Shown here: piece by piece, positions 1 to 6,650 of the stretch
How the letters are laid out: each line of letters begins with the position of its first letter
Numbering within the stretch: the stretch's first letter is position 1
NCBI GenBank assembly: GCA_002887195.1
Contig: PJAB01001264.1
Location: 1-15,884, forward strand
Source: Chrysochromulina parva
Lineage: Eukaryota > Haptophyta > Prymnesiales > Chrysochromulinaceae
Length of the DNA: 15,884 bases
Direction: 5' to 3'
Position numbers and translations under genes: made by a program
The notes under the pieces: model-generated
The model's input: the letters and a program-made list of their open reading frames with translations, nothing else
Told to the model about the DNA's origin: nothing
Databases searched by the model: none

Positions 1-2
1 TC

Positions 3-1901
3 CCCGAGTTCGCGCTGTTCTGGGACTTTGCGAGCCTGCACCAGCCGCCGCGCACCGACGCCGAGGCGAAGCTCTTCCCCAAGGGCCTGCAGAACTCCAA
101 TGTGTGGTATGGCCACGCGCAAACCGTCGTGTGGATGCAGAGTGAGCTGCCCGAGGGGTTTGCGGAGCGGATGCGGGCGAGCGAGCCGCCCCTCGCGGAG
201 ACGTACGAGGACTCGGGCTGGTGCTACGTCGAGGCCGCCATCAGCGCCGCCATCAAGCCCAGCTTCCTGCGCCTCGACCTCGCCAAGCGTACGGAGCGGG
301 CGATGGCGTGCGCCTACGGGCCCGATGGGGAGTTGCTTCCCGACTACATGCTCGCGCGCGTGTGCGCGCGGCGTCGGCCGCCGCCGCCGTTGCCGGAAAC
401 GGTCCGGCGCCTGCTGCAGACGGAGAAGCGCTTCACCAACTCGTCCGACGTGAGCGAGGTCGCGGACCTGTACGCGACCTTCTTCGGCAAGGTCACCGAC
501 GTTGGCACGCTCATGTTCCGAGGGCTCAAGTGGGACGATGCCGACGTCGTCGAGCTGTGCGAGGTGCTGCCCCGCTTTGTGGCCGTGAGGACGCTCGACC
601 TCTCCGATAACAAGATCGGTCTGGAGGGCGCATCAGCACTCGGCGAGGCGCTCAAGGTCAACGCAGTCCTGACCATCCTGCAGTTGGACAGAAACCGCAT
701 CGGTGACGACGGTGCCAAGGCGATCGCGAAGGCGCAGAAGGTCAACGCGGTGCTGACCGAGCTCTGGCTCGGGGACAACAAGATCGGCGACGAGGGTGCC
801 AAAGCCGTCGCCGATGCCCTCAAGTCGGGCACGGCGGTCCTGACCATCCTGGACTTGAGGCTCAACCTCATCGGCGATGACGGTGCCAAGGCGATCGCGG
901 AGGCGCTGCAGGTCAATGCGGTCTTGACCACCCTGCATCTGAACCTGAACGAGATTGGTGCGGAGGGCGCCCAGGCGATCGCGGAGGCGCTGAAGGTCAA
1001 CGGCGTGCTGACGAGCATCGACCTGTCCTCAAATCACCTCACCAACTACGGCAAAGACATGATGGGCATCAAGGAGCTTGCCGCCGCTCTTGGTGCCAAC
1101 GGCGCGCTGACGGCCCTGAATTTGTCCTCTAACCGCCTCAAGGATGAGGGCGTAAGCGCAGTCTGCGAGACCATCCAGAGCAACAAGGAGACCAAGCTTG
1201 CGTCGCTCAACTTCGGGAACAATGGTATCGGTCCAGTTGGAGCAAACGCTGTGGCGGCTATGGTAGCCGTCACAGGCGGGCTGACGAGCATCGACCTCTC
1301 CCGAAACCAGCTGTGTGGCATCTGGGCTGACAGGGAAGGAGTAGGATACCAACATGGCACCTACACCGCAGAGGGCATCACGGCAATCGCCGACGCCCTG
1401 CACGTCAATGGCGCATTGACGTCCCTTGAGCTCAGGGGCAACTACCTCAGGGACAAGGGCTGGGGCGCCATCTTTGCCGCCATTTGCGGCAACAAGGACA
1501 GCAAGATCATGTCTTTGGACGCGGTCAACGAGAGCATCAGCCCTGCAGGTGTCAAGCTGATCGCCGAGGCGCTCCGCACAAGCGTCACAGGCTCGCTGAC
1601 AGTGACCAACCTCCTGGGCAATCAGCTCATTACGAAGTCCGCCGAGATGCTCGCTGAGGTCGCCAAGCAGAAGGGTATCTCGCTCTGCGGCATCAAGCGC
1701 GACCAGACCACCGCTGACTTCTCCAAGAAGAGACTCCAGCCGCCCGATGCGATCTTGCTGGCGTCGGACCTGTCACAGGCAGTTGTCACAGGCGTCCTGA
1801 CCAAGCTCAACCTAAAGTCCAACAGCTGTATGGGAGATGCAGGGAAACAAGCAATGCGAGACGCAGTGAAAGACCGGAGTAGATTTGAGTTGGAGCTGTA
1901 G
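3..1901 (+). CDS. HET/TIR-like domain plus leucine-rich-repeat protein, 5' truncated by window edge
   Basis: The frame is open from base 3, so the true start lies upstream; it ends with TAG at 1899-1901. Residues about 1-100 (counted from base 3) contain FWDFASLHQ, RTDAE, a WYGHAQTVVWM strand and SGWCYVE. The order 'D-x-SL-x-Q / R-E / Y-x-H/A-x-T-V-W / GW-x-E' resembles the core of HET (heterokaryon incompatibility) and related TIR-like domains; this is inference from motif order only. From about residue 170 to the end there are about 13 leucine-rich repeats of about 28 residues with consensus LxxLxLxxNxIGdeGAkAIAeALkvN, the ribonuclease-inhibitor/NLRC3 subtype. The last repeats are degenerate. 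No NB-ARC or NACHT ATPase and no transmembrane segment is visible, so a cytosolic ligand-sensing or scaffold role is likely. There is no intron in the visible 1.9 kb. The LRR call is secure; the effector-like call is tentative. Confidence 0.8.
   Translation, partial: PEFALFWDFASLHQPPRTDAEAKLFPKGLQNSNVWYGHAQTVVWMQSELPEGFAERMRASEPPLAETYEDSGWCYVEAAISAAIKPSFLRLDLAKRTERAMACAYGPDGELLPDYMLARVCARRRPPPPLPETVRRLLQTEKRFTNSSDVSEVADLYATFFGKVTDVGTLMFRGLKWDDADVVELCEVLPRFVAVRTLDLSDNKIGLEGASALGEALKVNAVLTILQLDRNRIGDDGAKAIAKAQKVNAVLTELWLGDNKIGDEGAKAVADALKSGTAVLTILDLRLNLIGDDGAKAIAEALQVNAVLTTLHLNLNEIGAEGAQAIAEALKVNGVLTSIDLSSNHLTNYGKDMMGIKELAAALGANGALTALNLSSNRLKDEGVSAVCETIQSNKETKLASLNFGNNGIGPVGANAVAAMVAVTGGLTSIDLSRNQLCGIWADREGVGYQHGTYTAEGITAIADALHVNGALTSLELRGNYLRDKGWGAIFAAICGNKDSKIMSLDAVNESISPAGVKLIAEALRTSVTGSLTVTNLLGNQLITKSAEMLAEVAKQKGISLCGIKRDQTTADFSKKRLQPPDAILLASDLSQAVVTGVLTKLNLKSNSCMGDAGKQAMRDAVKDRSRFELEL
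588..1030 (+). repeat. 84-bp coding repeats of the LRR array
   Basis: Consecutive 84-bp units (one of 87 bp) encode 28-residue LRRs that are still similar at DNA level, with recurring GGTGCCAAGGCGATCGCG and GTCAACGCGGTGCTGACC-like blocks. This points to recent expansion by in-frame tandem duplication. Repeats after about 1030 have diverged and vary in length. The long open frame on the opposite strand here is a by-product of the repeats. Confidence 0.8.
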
Positions 1902-2441
1902 ACGTGTTTTCGTGCGAGTGCTGACCTGTCAGAACTCGCGGTGGATTCGCTACGCTGTTGTGTCGTGTCGTGTGTTCTGTGGAAGGGTTTTCCTAATTTG
2001 GAAGCTGCGTTTCTGATTAGGCGCGCTTTCCAATTTCCATGTTTCCAAATAAGGGTACTGAAACCATTTACGCAAAGCGAAGCGAAGCAAGCGCGCACTT
2101 CCAGTGACACCCGACACAGTCGAGCGTGTGTTGAGAGAAGCGCTCGCGCGACCGCTGTGCACGAGAAATCAGAACGAAATCGGAAATGCTCGCCGTGCCC
2201 GTGGCGAGCCCTTGCCAAAGACATCCGCTTCCAGACATCCGCGGCTCTCACACACACACAGAGGTCTCTCATGCTCGCAGCTCATGTCAAAAATATCAAC
2301 GACGACGCCAATGGCACCCTCAGAGTCACCCTCGAAAGTCCCAAGCCGTTGCCAAGCCCGGACTCGAGCTGTGACCTTTGCTGCTTGGCCATCTGGTGAA
2401 CACAAGTCGTAGCTGCGGCCTTTGTGTCAAGAAGCATTGGG
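1902..2441. other. Convergent intergenic region, no gene seen
   Basis: 540 bp between the stop of the LRR gene and the stop of the oppositely oriented ATP-grasp gene, so it holds both 3' UTRs. It is lower in GC than the flanks between about 1975 and 2060. It contains small simple repeats (TGTCGTGTCGTGTG near 1960, GCGAAGCGAAGC near 2080, a CACACACACA run near 2251). No convincing coding frame, tRNA or conserved motif was found. Confidence 0.6.
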
Positions 2442-4269
2442 TCAGCCAACAGCTGCAGCAGGCCGCTGCATGATGGTACCCCATGCTTCGCTGCTTTGCG
2501 AGGCTCTTTGAAGCCGAACGGCCTCACCCCGAGCGGAGTCCACCTCAACGACCGCCACGAACATGCTCGCCACCTGGGGGTCGGTCAAGTATACGAGGTT
2601 GGGGCGTTCGGCCGCCTCGGAGACACGCAACACCTCAAAGCGCACCGCGCGCGGCACGCGGCGCTGGGCGGCCAGCGCGTAGTGCGAGAACGTCGTGCGC
2701 GCATTGAGCTCGAGGATCTTGACCTGTGGGGAAAGGGGAGGACGCGCCGTGGTGAGCACTTGCATGCGCGCATTGAGCTCGAGAATCTTGACCTGCAGCG
2801 CGCCAAGATCAAGGGCAATCAAGGGCAATCAAGGGCAATCAAGGGCAATCAAGAGCTCGAGGATCTTGACCTGCAGCGCGCCAAGATCAAGGGCAATCAA
2901 GGGCAATCAAGGGCAATCAAGGGCAATCAAGGGCAATCAAGGGCAATCAAGGGCAATCAAGGGCAATCAAGGGAGATCGCACCTGCAGCGCGCCAGTCGT
3001 GTGATCTCGAACCACAGCGACGTCGAGCCCGCATGTGGGCACCCCGCACGTGCCTGTGACGAACCACGAGTCGATGTGACGAAACTTGTCGATGTGACGA
3101 ACCACGAGTCGAGGTGACGAGCCCGCATGTGCCTCGATGACATGCGGCAGGTCATCGCTGTGGTTCGTCTCGAGCCCGCATGTGCCTGGCAATCCGTGGC
3201 CATCAGAGGCCATCAGTGGCCCGCACGTGCCTGGCACGTCGAGGGGCGCGAGTGCTGCTTCGATTTGTCGCTCCTCGAAGACGAAACGGACCACCTCCGA
3301 CGAGTATCGCTCTGCGGGTGAGCCCAGCCATTGGCCCATCCATCGGCGGTGCTCGACGATGGGCATCGAGATGCCGCACCTGAGGAGAGCAGACGCCCAA
3401 CATGACGCGGGCGATCGGACGCGAAGAGAGGTCATCAGAGGCCCTCAGAGGCCATCAGAGGCCATCAGAGGCCATCAGAGGCCATCAGAGGCCATCAGAG
3501 GCCATCAGTGTCCCCATCAACGCCGATGCTCATTGTAACGGCTCCTCAGCCAGCGTCATGTTGGGAAAGGCGCACCGCACCAGTCAAGTCAAGTCAAGTC
3601 ATGTCATGTTGGGAAAGGCGCACCGCACCAGGACCCTTCCCAATACTCCGCTGTGAACTCGGCGACTATGTCTAGCCACGGCTCGACGAGCAACGCGCCG
3701 TCGCGGGCGATGCAGTTCGCCGCCCAGCGCGCCAGCTCAGAGCCCTCCGCTGCAATCGGGGTCGCGCCGTCCTGGGCGCCTTCGCACACGCGCACGCCCA
3801 GACCAGAGGAGGAAAACTCGGCCTTGAGTACCGCGCGCTCGTCGGGCTGCTCCGCCACGGCTGCACGCACTGCCTCCACCGAGTGGCATACGACGCCGTG
3901 CTCACGATAGCGCCCGACGAGCGAGCGGCGCAGGTGAGGGCCCACGACGCCGTACGGACGGTGGCCTGTGATCGGCACAGAGGACGGCAGCTGCTCCAAG
4001 CTCGCACAAAACTGGCACATGCCGCTCACCCCAGCGGCCTGCAGGGCGGCGAGGAAGTCTGGGAGTGGCGGCGGCGCGATCACGAGGTCGGCCTCGGTCG
4101 CAAGGAGCCACGGTAACACCGCAAGGTCGCGACGGAGCGCCTGGAAGGATTTTGGGACAGCGCGCCCGGCCGCCTCCGCCTCGACGCCCACATTGCATGT
4201 GTATACCCACGCACCCGCGGTAGCGGGAATGGAGCCCTCGGCGGAAGTGGAGCCCTCGTCAGGTGCCAT
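2442..4269 (-). CDS. ATP-grasp ligase-like protein, four exons
   Basis: Proposed exons, in transcript order: 4269-3635, 3379-3231, 3053-2983, 2723-2442. Spliced length is 1137 nt, 378 residues plus TGA, with all phases matching. Residues 21-110 look like a pre-ATP-grasp domain (WVYTCNVGVE; DLVIAPPPLPDFLAALQAAGV). VLKAEFSSSGLG (147-158) fits the ATP-binding glycine-rich loop. EPWLDIVAEF (196-205) and ELNAR (290-294, E and N as Mg ligands) are typical of ATP-grasp enzymes, which form amide or peptide bonds through acyl-phosphates. The C terminus carries YLTDP and FVAVVEV. The substrate is unknown. The family is mainly bacterial, so transfer is plausible. The start is uncertain: ATG at 4269 is the first in-frame Met, but the frame stays open to 4413 and a TTTTCACAG acceptor near 4375 could join an upstream exon. 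The middle intron needs a GC donor, so exon 3 edges are less sure. Confidence 0.68.
2696..2898 (-). repeat. Three copies of an ATP-grasp exon boundary
   Basis: The sequence encoding VKILEL(NAR) occurs at the true exon (2723 downward) and again at 2792 and 2870 inside the intron. Copies 2696-2726 and 2765-2795 match over 31 nt with one mismatch (ATC/ATT). Copies 2775-2820 and 2853-2898 match over 46 nt with the same single mismatch, and include GGCGCGCTGCAG, which is the end of the upstream exon. The intron therefore contains uninterrupted exon-exon junctions. Confidence 0.93.
2724..2767 (-). mobile_element. Introner-like element, copy A
   Basis: Read on the minus strand, the 44 nt from 2767 to 2724 start GCATGCAAGTGCTCACC and end CTTTCCCCACAG, forming the 3' end of the intron. 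The first 24 nt are identical to, and the rest closely match, the 3' end of the second ThrRS intron (13841-13881). It is flanked by direct copies of exon sequence (31 nt, one mismatch). That matches the behaviour expected of introners. No terminal inverted repeats or coding capacity were seen. Confidence 0.55.
2811..2978. repeat. 10-bp minisatellite AAGGGCAATC in two blocks
   Basis: Four exact copies of AAGGGCAATC occupy 2811-2850 and eight exact copies 2889-2968, followed by a variant AAGGGAGATC (2969-2978). The blocks are separated by a copy of the exon junction (2853-2888). The array lies wholly within intron 3 of the ATP-grasp gene. Confidence 0.97.
3023..3234. repeat. Dispersed copies of the exon 2/3 junction of the ATP-grasp gene
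   Basis: A motif close to GAGCCCGCAYGTGCC occurs at 3025-3037 (exon 3), 3041-3056, 3119-3133, 3172-3186 and 3219-3232 (exon 2 edge). In the gene's orientation it reads GGCAYGTGCGGGCTC and encodes GTCGL. The spacers also repeat GACGAACCACGAGTCGA (near 3058 and 3097). Confidence 0.75.
3054..3230 (-). other. Intron 2 of the ATP-grasp gene, probable GC-AG type
   Basis: Exon 2 ends CCAG at 3231; the intron would start GCACGTGC and end GTCACAG at 3054, and exon 3 again starts GCACGTGCGGGG. Only this pairing keeps the frame (phase 1), giving DVPG-TCGVPTCGLDVAVV. No GT donor gives a good fit. Several copies of the junction sequence lie inside the intron, so the exact boundary is ambiguous by one repeat unit. 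Confidence 0.5.
3431..3510. repeat. 10-bp minisatellite GCCATCAGAG
   Basis: Eight tandem units from 3431 to 3510; the first two and the last carry single-base variants. It sits inside intron 1 of the ATP-grasp gene. One and a half similar units recur in intron 2 (about 3199-3220), showing movement or common origin of the unit between introns. Confidence 0.95.
3583..3608. repeat. Short TCAAG/TCATG pentanucleotide repeat
   Basis: GTCAAGTCAAGTCAAGTCATG followed by TCATG forms about five 5-bp units between the two copies of the 25-nt segment in intron 1 of the ATP-grasp gene. Confidence 0.85.
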
Positions 4270-4662
4270 AGTCTGCGAGTCGCCCGTGTCGAGCGCGCCC
4301 GTGTCACTTCGCTCGAGCACGTTGTCCGTCTTCGAGGGAGAAGAGTGTGAAATGGTTCTCGTGTACTGTGAAAATTCGGCCACCTTCTCGGAATGTAGAT
4401 ATGGCGTACAGGATTAAGCGTTGAGGAGGGGCTTCGAGTGTGTGTGGAACAGGTGTGTGGAATTTGTGTGCATTGAGGTCGTCGTCATCGAAAGCCCGCG
4501 TCACGAAATTTGACTGTTGATACTCGGCATGGCCAGTGTGTGAATTGGCTGTTAATACTCGACGGGGAGGAGACACACACGACAACGCGTCGCGTGCGTG
4601 TGAATGCAAAGCGGCTCGCTGGTTTGGTTGGAAGCACGTTCATTAAATGGGAAAAGTCCAGA
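4270..4662. other. Spacer upstream of the ATP-grasp gene
   Basis: This stretch lies between the stop of the glycosyltransferase gene (4663) and the chosen ATP-grasp start (4269), both on the minus strand. It holds the glycosyltransferase 3' UTR and the ATP-grasp promoter or 5' UTR. The ATP-grasp frame remains open back to 4413 without a Met, so an unseen first exon is possible. Similar segments TGTTGATACTCG (near 4513) and TGTTAATACTCG (near 4549) form an imperfect direct repeat. Nothing else was recognised. Confidence 0.5.
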
Positions 4663-6225
4663 TCATCCCACCTCACGAGCACCGCTTGCCTCACACGCTG
4701 CTTGCCACTGCTTGACCTCATCTGCGTGATGATCTTCCACTGCTTCAGTTCCTCGAGGCAAGCGTTGGCAAGTACCACTGTCCCGGCATGCTTGCCACCT
4801 ACTCGCCTCGGTCTGGGCTGCGAGCGCGCTCTTCCCCCCCTCGCGCGCTCTGACCTCGCTTGGAGAGATCAAATGATCCGGCGGTGCACAACGAAACGGC
4901 GATCCACCCAGCGGGCAAAATCCCTTGCCCCCGAGAGAATAGAGAGGTGGCGCTTGACCGAGACGTGCCACCATGCGCAGCATGATGAGCTCAGTGATGC
5001 CGGCGGTCAGGTCCCCTACAAGGGCCGTGCAGCGGCTAGCCGCCTCGATGTCCGTGATCGCGTCGACAATTGGAGTGAAGTTTGCCCGGGACGGCGTTCC
5101 TTGCTGCTGGTCCTGTTGGCGCTGCTGCAGCTTGTGCTCCACCCAGTCATACTGGTCGAACCTGCTCACGTTGCTGTTATTCCTCTCCACTGCCAGCCAT
5201 GAGCGATCTATGCGCTGGTGGAGCACTTCGACCCATGGCTCTGGCACCATGGCTCCGGCACGATGCTCGCGAGCCTGACCGGTGGAAAGGGGGGGAGTCC
5301 CCTTACCGGTGGAAAGGGGGGAAGTCCCCTTACCGGTGGCGACGAGTTCGTCCACAACGGACTGCTCGTCGGTGGCGATGAACAGTCGCCGTAGGCCGTA
5401 CCGTCGCGCGAGATGGCGCGCGGGTACCAGATATTCCTCGAGGGGCGGGCAGCGTCTCCATGGCGTAATGCATGCGTCGCCGCGGCGCACGTGCACTGCG
5501 ACACACGACCACTCAGCAGCGCCGCCACGAAAAATCTCTTTCAGCCGCGCATCGACCAATGAGCGTAGAGCCTCCGACGGACGCCACCACACGTCGAGGA
5601 GCGCAGCTCCGAGTACTAGGCTGCCCCATCGATCCTCAAAGGTGCTCCGATATCGCTCGCGCCAGTACTGAACTCTCTCGTTGATTGTGGTGGTGCGGGA
5701 GTCGTTGTGCACCAAACGCACCGGAAGTTTCAGATTGGTCCACAGGGCGTACGCTCTAGTCGAGTTCGCACTCGAATTTGAATTTGCACACACGGTGTGC
5801 AGATGCTGCCAGTAGCATCCGTACCAGGTGCGGCATTCAAGCGAAGTGTCAGCGGCTGCCCACAACAACCTATCGCTCGATTCTTCTGTCCAAACGGCGG
5901 GCATTACGGCCGGGCCGCGCCCATCTGCATCCTTGGGTACTATCCACACTGGGAGCAGTGAGTTCAAATGTGCGATAATCGTGGTTCCCAACCCGCGCAT
6001 GGTCCAAGGCACGCGGTACCATCGAGATGCTTCACATCCAAGCTGCCGCGACCAGATTGATGAGGCCAGAAGCGCGTCTTGGTCATGGCGCCACGGTGCA
6101 GGGCGCGGTGTAATTTGCGAGGACGCAGGCAAGTAGCACGAGCACACGCGAACGTTCGACTTGTTGAGTCCGGATTCGGGGCATCTGTCAACCACCCAGC
6201 CGACGCGCTCGCGCATCGTGGTCAT
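4663..6225 (-). CDS. GT23/fucosyltransferase-like glycosyltransferase
   Basis: A single open frame of 520 residues. CVAVHVRRGD (241-250) and LFIATDEQSVVDE (281-293) match the donor-binding motifs of alpha-1,6-fucosyltransferases (FUT8/NodZ, GT23) and the wider GT-B fucosyltransferase group. DIEAASRCTALVGDLTAGITELI (392-413, here split by function: acidic D-I, then S-x-C, then VG) matches their C-terminal GDP-fucose region. RGLGTTIIAHLNSLLPVWIV (77-96) fits the N-terminal 'G-G-x-x' glycan-binding strand. Such enzymes transfer fucose from GDP-fucose to N-glycans in the Golgi. Two nearby Met codons (6225, 6216) follow an in-frame stop at 6238-6240. No signal anchor is visible, so a 5' exon may be missing or the protein may lie outside the Golgi. 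An in-frame 9-residue duplication (298-315) sits in a loop. The acceptor is unknown; a POFUT-like enzyme is the alternative. Confidence 0.72.
   Translation of the reverse strand: MTTMRERVGWVVDRCPESGLNKSNVRVCSCYLPASSQITPRPAPWRHDQDALLASSIWSRQLGCEASRWYRVPWTMRGLGTTIIAHLNSLLPVWIVPKDADGRGPAVMPAVWTEESSDRLLWAAADTSLECRTWYGCYWQHLHTVCANSNSSANSTRAYALWTNLKLPVRLVHNDSRTTTINERVQYWRERYRSTFEDRWGSLVLGAALLDVWWRPSEALRSLVDARLKEIFRGGAAEWSCVAVHVRRGDACITPWRRCPPLEEYLVPARHLARRYGLRRLFIATDEQSVVDELVATGKGTSPLSTGKGTPPLSTGQAREHRAGAMVPEPWVEVLHQRIDRSWLAVERNNSNVSRFDQYDWVEHKLQQRQQDQQQGTPSRANFTPIVDAITDIEAASRCTALVGDLTAGITELIMLRMVARLGQAPPLYSLGGKGFCPLGGSPFRCAPPDHLISPSEVRAREGGKSALAAQTEASRWQACRDSGTCQRLPRGTEAVEDHHADEVKQWQAACEASGAREVG
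5278..5338. repeat. 27-bp tandem repeat within the glycosyltransferase CDS
   Basis: Two full 27-bp copies (5278-5304 and 5305-5331) plus an 8-bp partial copy starting ACCGGTGG. In the gene they encode TGKGTSPLS and TGKGTPPLS. The length is a multiple of three, so the frame is preserved; the near-identity of the copies suggests a recent duplication. Confidence 0.93.
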
Positions 6226-6650
6226 CCTTCCACTCGCTCACTCGCGGGCTTTCGTGTGAATGGGCTGTTACTTGTTTCCGGCATGAAAACAACTGGGAGC
6301 CGGGACACAGACGGACACACGAGGCACACTTGTTACCGGTACCCTCGGAGTTCGTCGGTGTGATTTCCGTTCGACGATAGTGCAGTTCTGCAGAGTCGCG
6401 TCGAGGCGCGTTGGAGATGCATGTTAAGTTGCATGAGATCCGACGTCGCGCTTTCGAGAGAACGTGAACGCGACCAGAACACAGAGAGTCACTGGTGCGC
6501 AGATAGAAGTCAGAGCGGAGAGATGTGCGCGCAGCAGACCAGGGGCTGGGGCAAAGAGCGGCAAGGGGTACCTTCCTAAGAGACGACAGACGTAACGAGA
6601 GATCTCTTTTTTTCATCGTGGCTCTGACTCTCTTACACACATTCCTACCC
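6226..6650. other. Spacer between glycosyltransferase and Derlin genes
   Basis: 425 bp, upstream of the glycosyltransferase and downstream of Derlin (both minus). It should contain the Derlin 3' UTR and the promoter or 5' UTR, possibly a first exon, of the glycosyltransferase. Open frames across it have no recognisable protein features. No repeat, tRNA or motif stands out. Confidence 0.5.

Larger units (their letters stand above)
2724..2982 (-). other. Intron 3 of the ATP-grasp gene, built from exon-edge copies
   Basis: Donor GTGCGATC follows CTGCAG at 2983; acceptor CCCCACAG ends at 2724. Joining gives TTGALQ-VKILELNAR in phase 0. Inside are two more acceptor-like CTGCAG sites (2871-2876 and 2793-2798), each followed by a copy of the downstream exon start, plus a 10-bp minisatellite and the introner-like element. 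Nested splicing is possible: the segments 2870-2793 (78 nt) and 2792-2724 (69 nt) are multiples of three. Confidence 0.65.
3380..3634 (-). other. Intron 1 of the ATP-grasp gene
   Basis: Donor GTCCTGG after GAAGG at 3635, acceptor CTCCTCAG at 3380. Joining gives GGG across the junction (phase 2) and restores the frame WEG-CGISMPIVEH. The intron contains a 10-bp minisatellite and two copies of a 25-nt segment beginning ATGTTGGGAAAGG (+ strand, near 3558 and 3606). Length is 255 nt. Confidence 0.65.

Noticed and set aside
344..1018. 224-codon open frame antisense to the LRR gene
   Set aside because: It mirrors the 84-bp LRR periodicity in an S/A/P-rich translation; no domain, and the sense strand is clearly coding.
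1622..2272. 216-codon minus-strand frame across the LRR stop
   Set aside because: It overlaps coding sequence antisense and continues into repeat-poor intergenic DNA without conserved features.
2811..2978. CRISPR-like array
   Set aside because: The unit is only 10 bp, head to tail without spacers, inside a eukaryotic intron.
4381..4383. GTG at 4383 as the start of the ATP-grasp protein
   Set aside because: Eukaryotic nuclear genes rarely start at GTG, and a plausible splice acceptor (TTTTCACAG) lies right there; ATG 4269 or an upstream exon is likelier.
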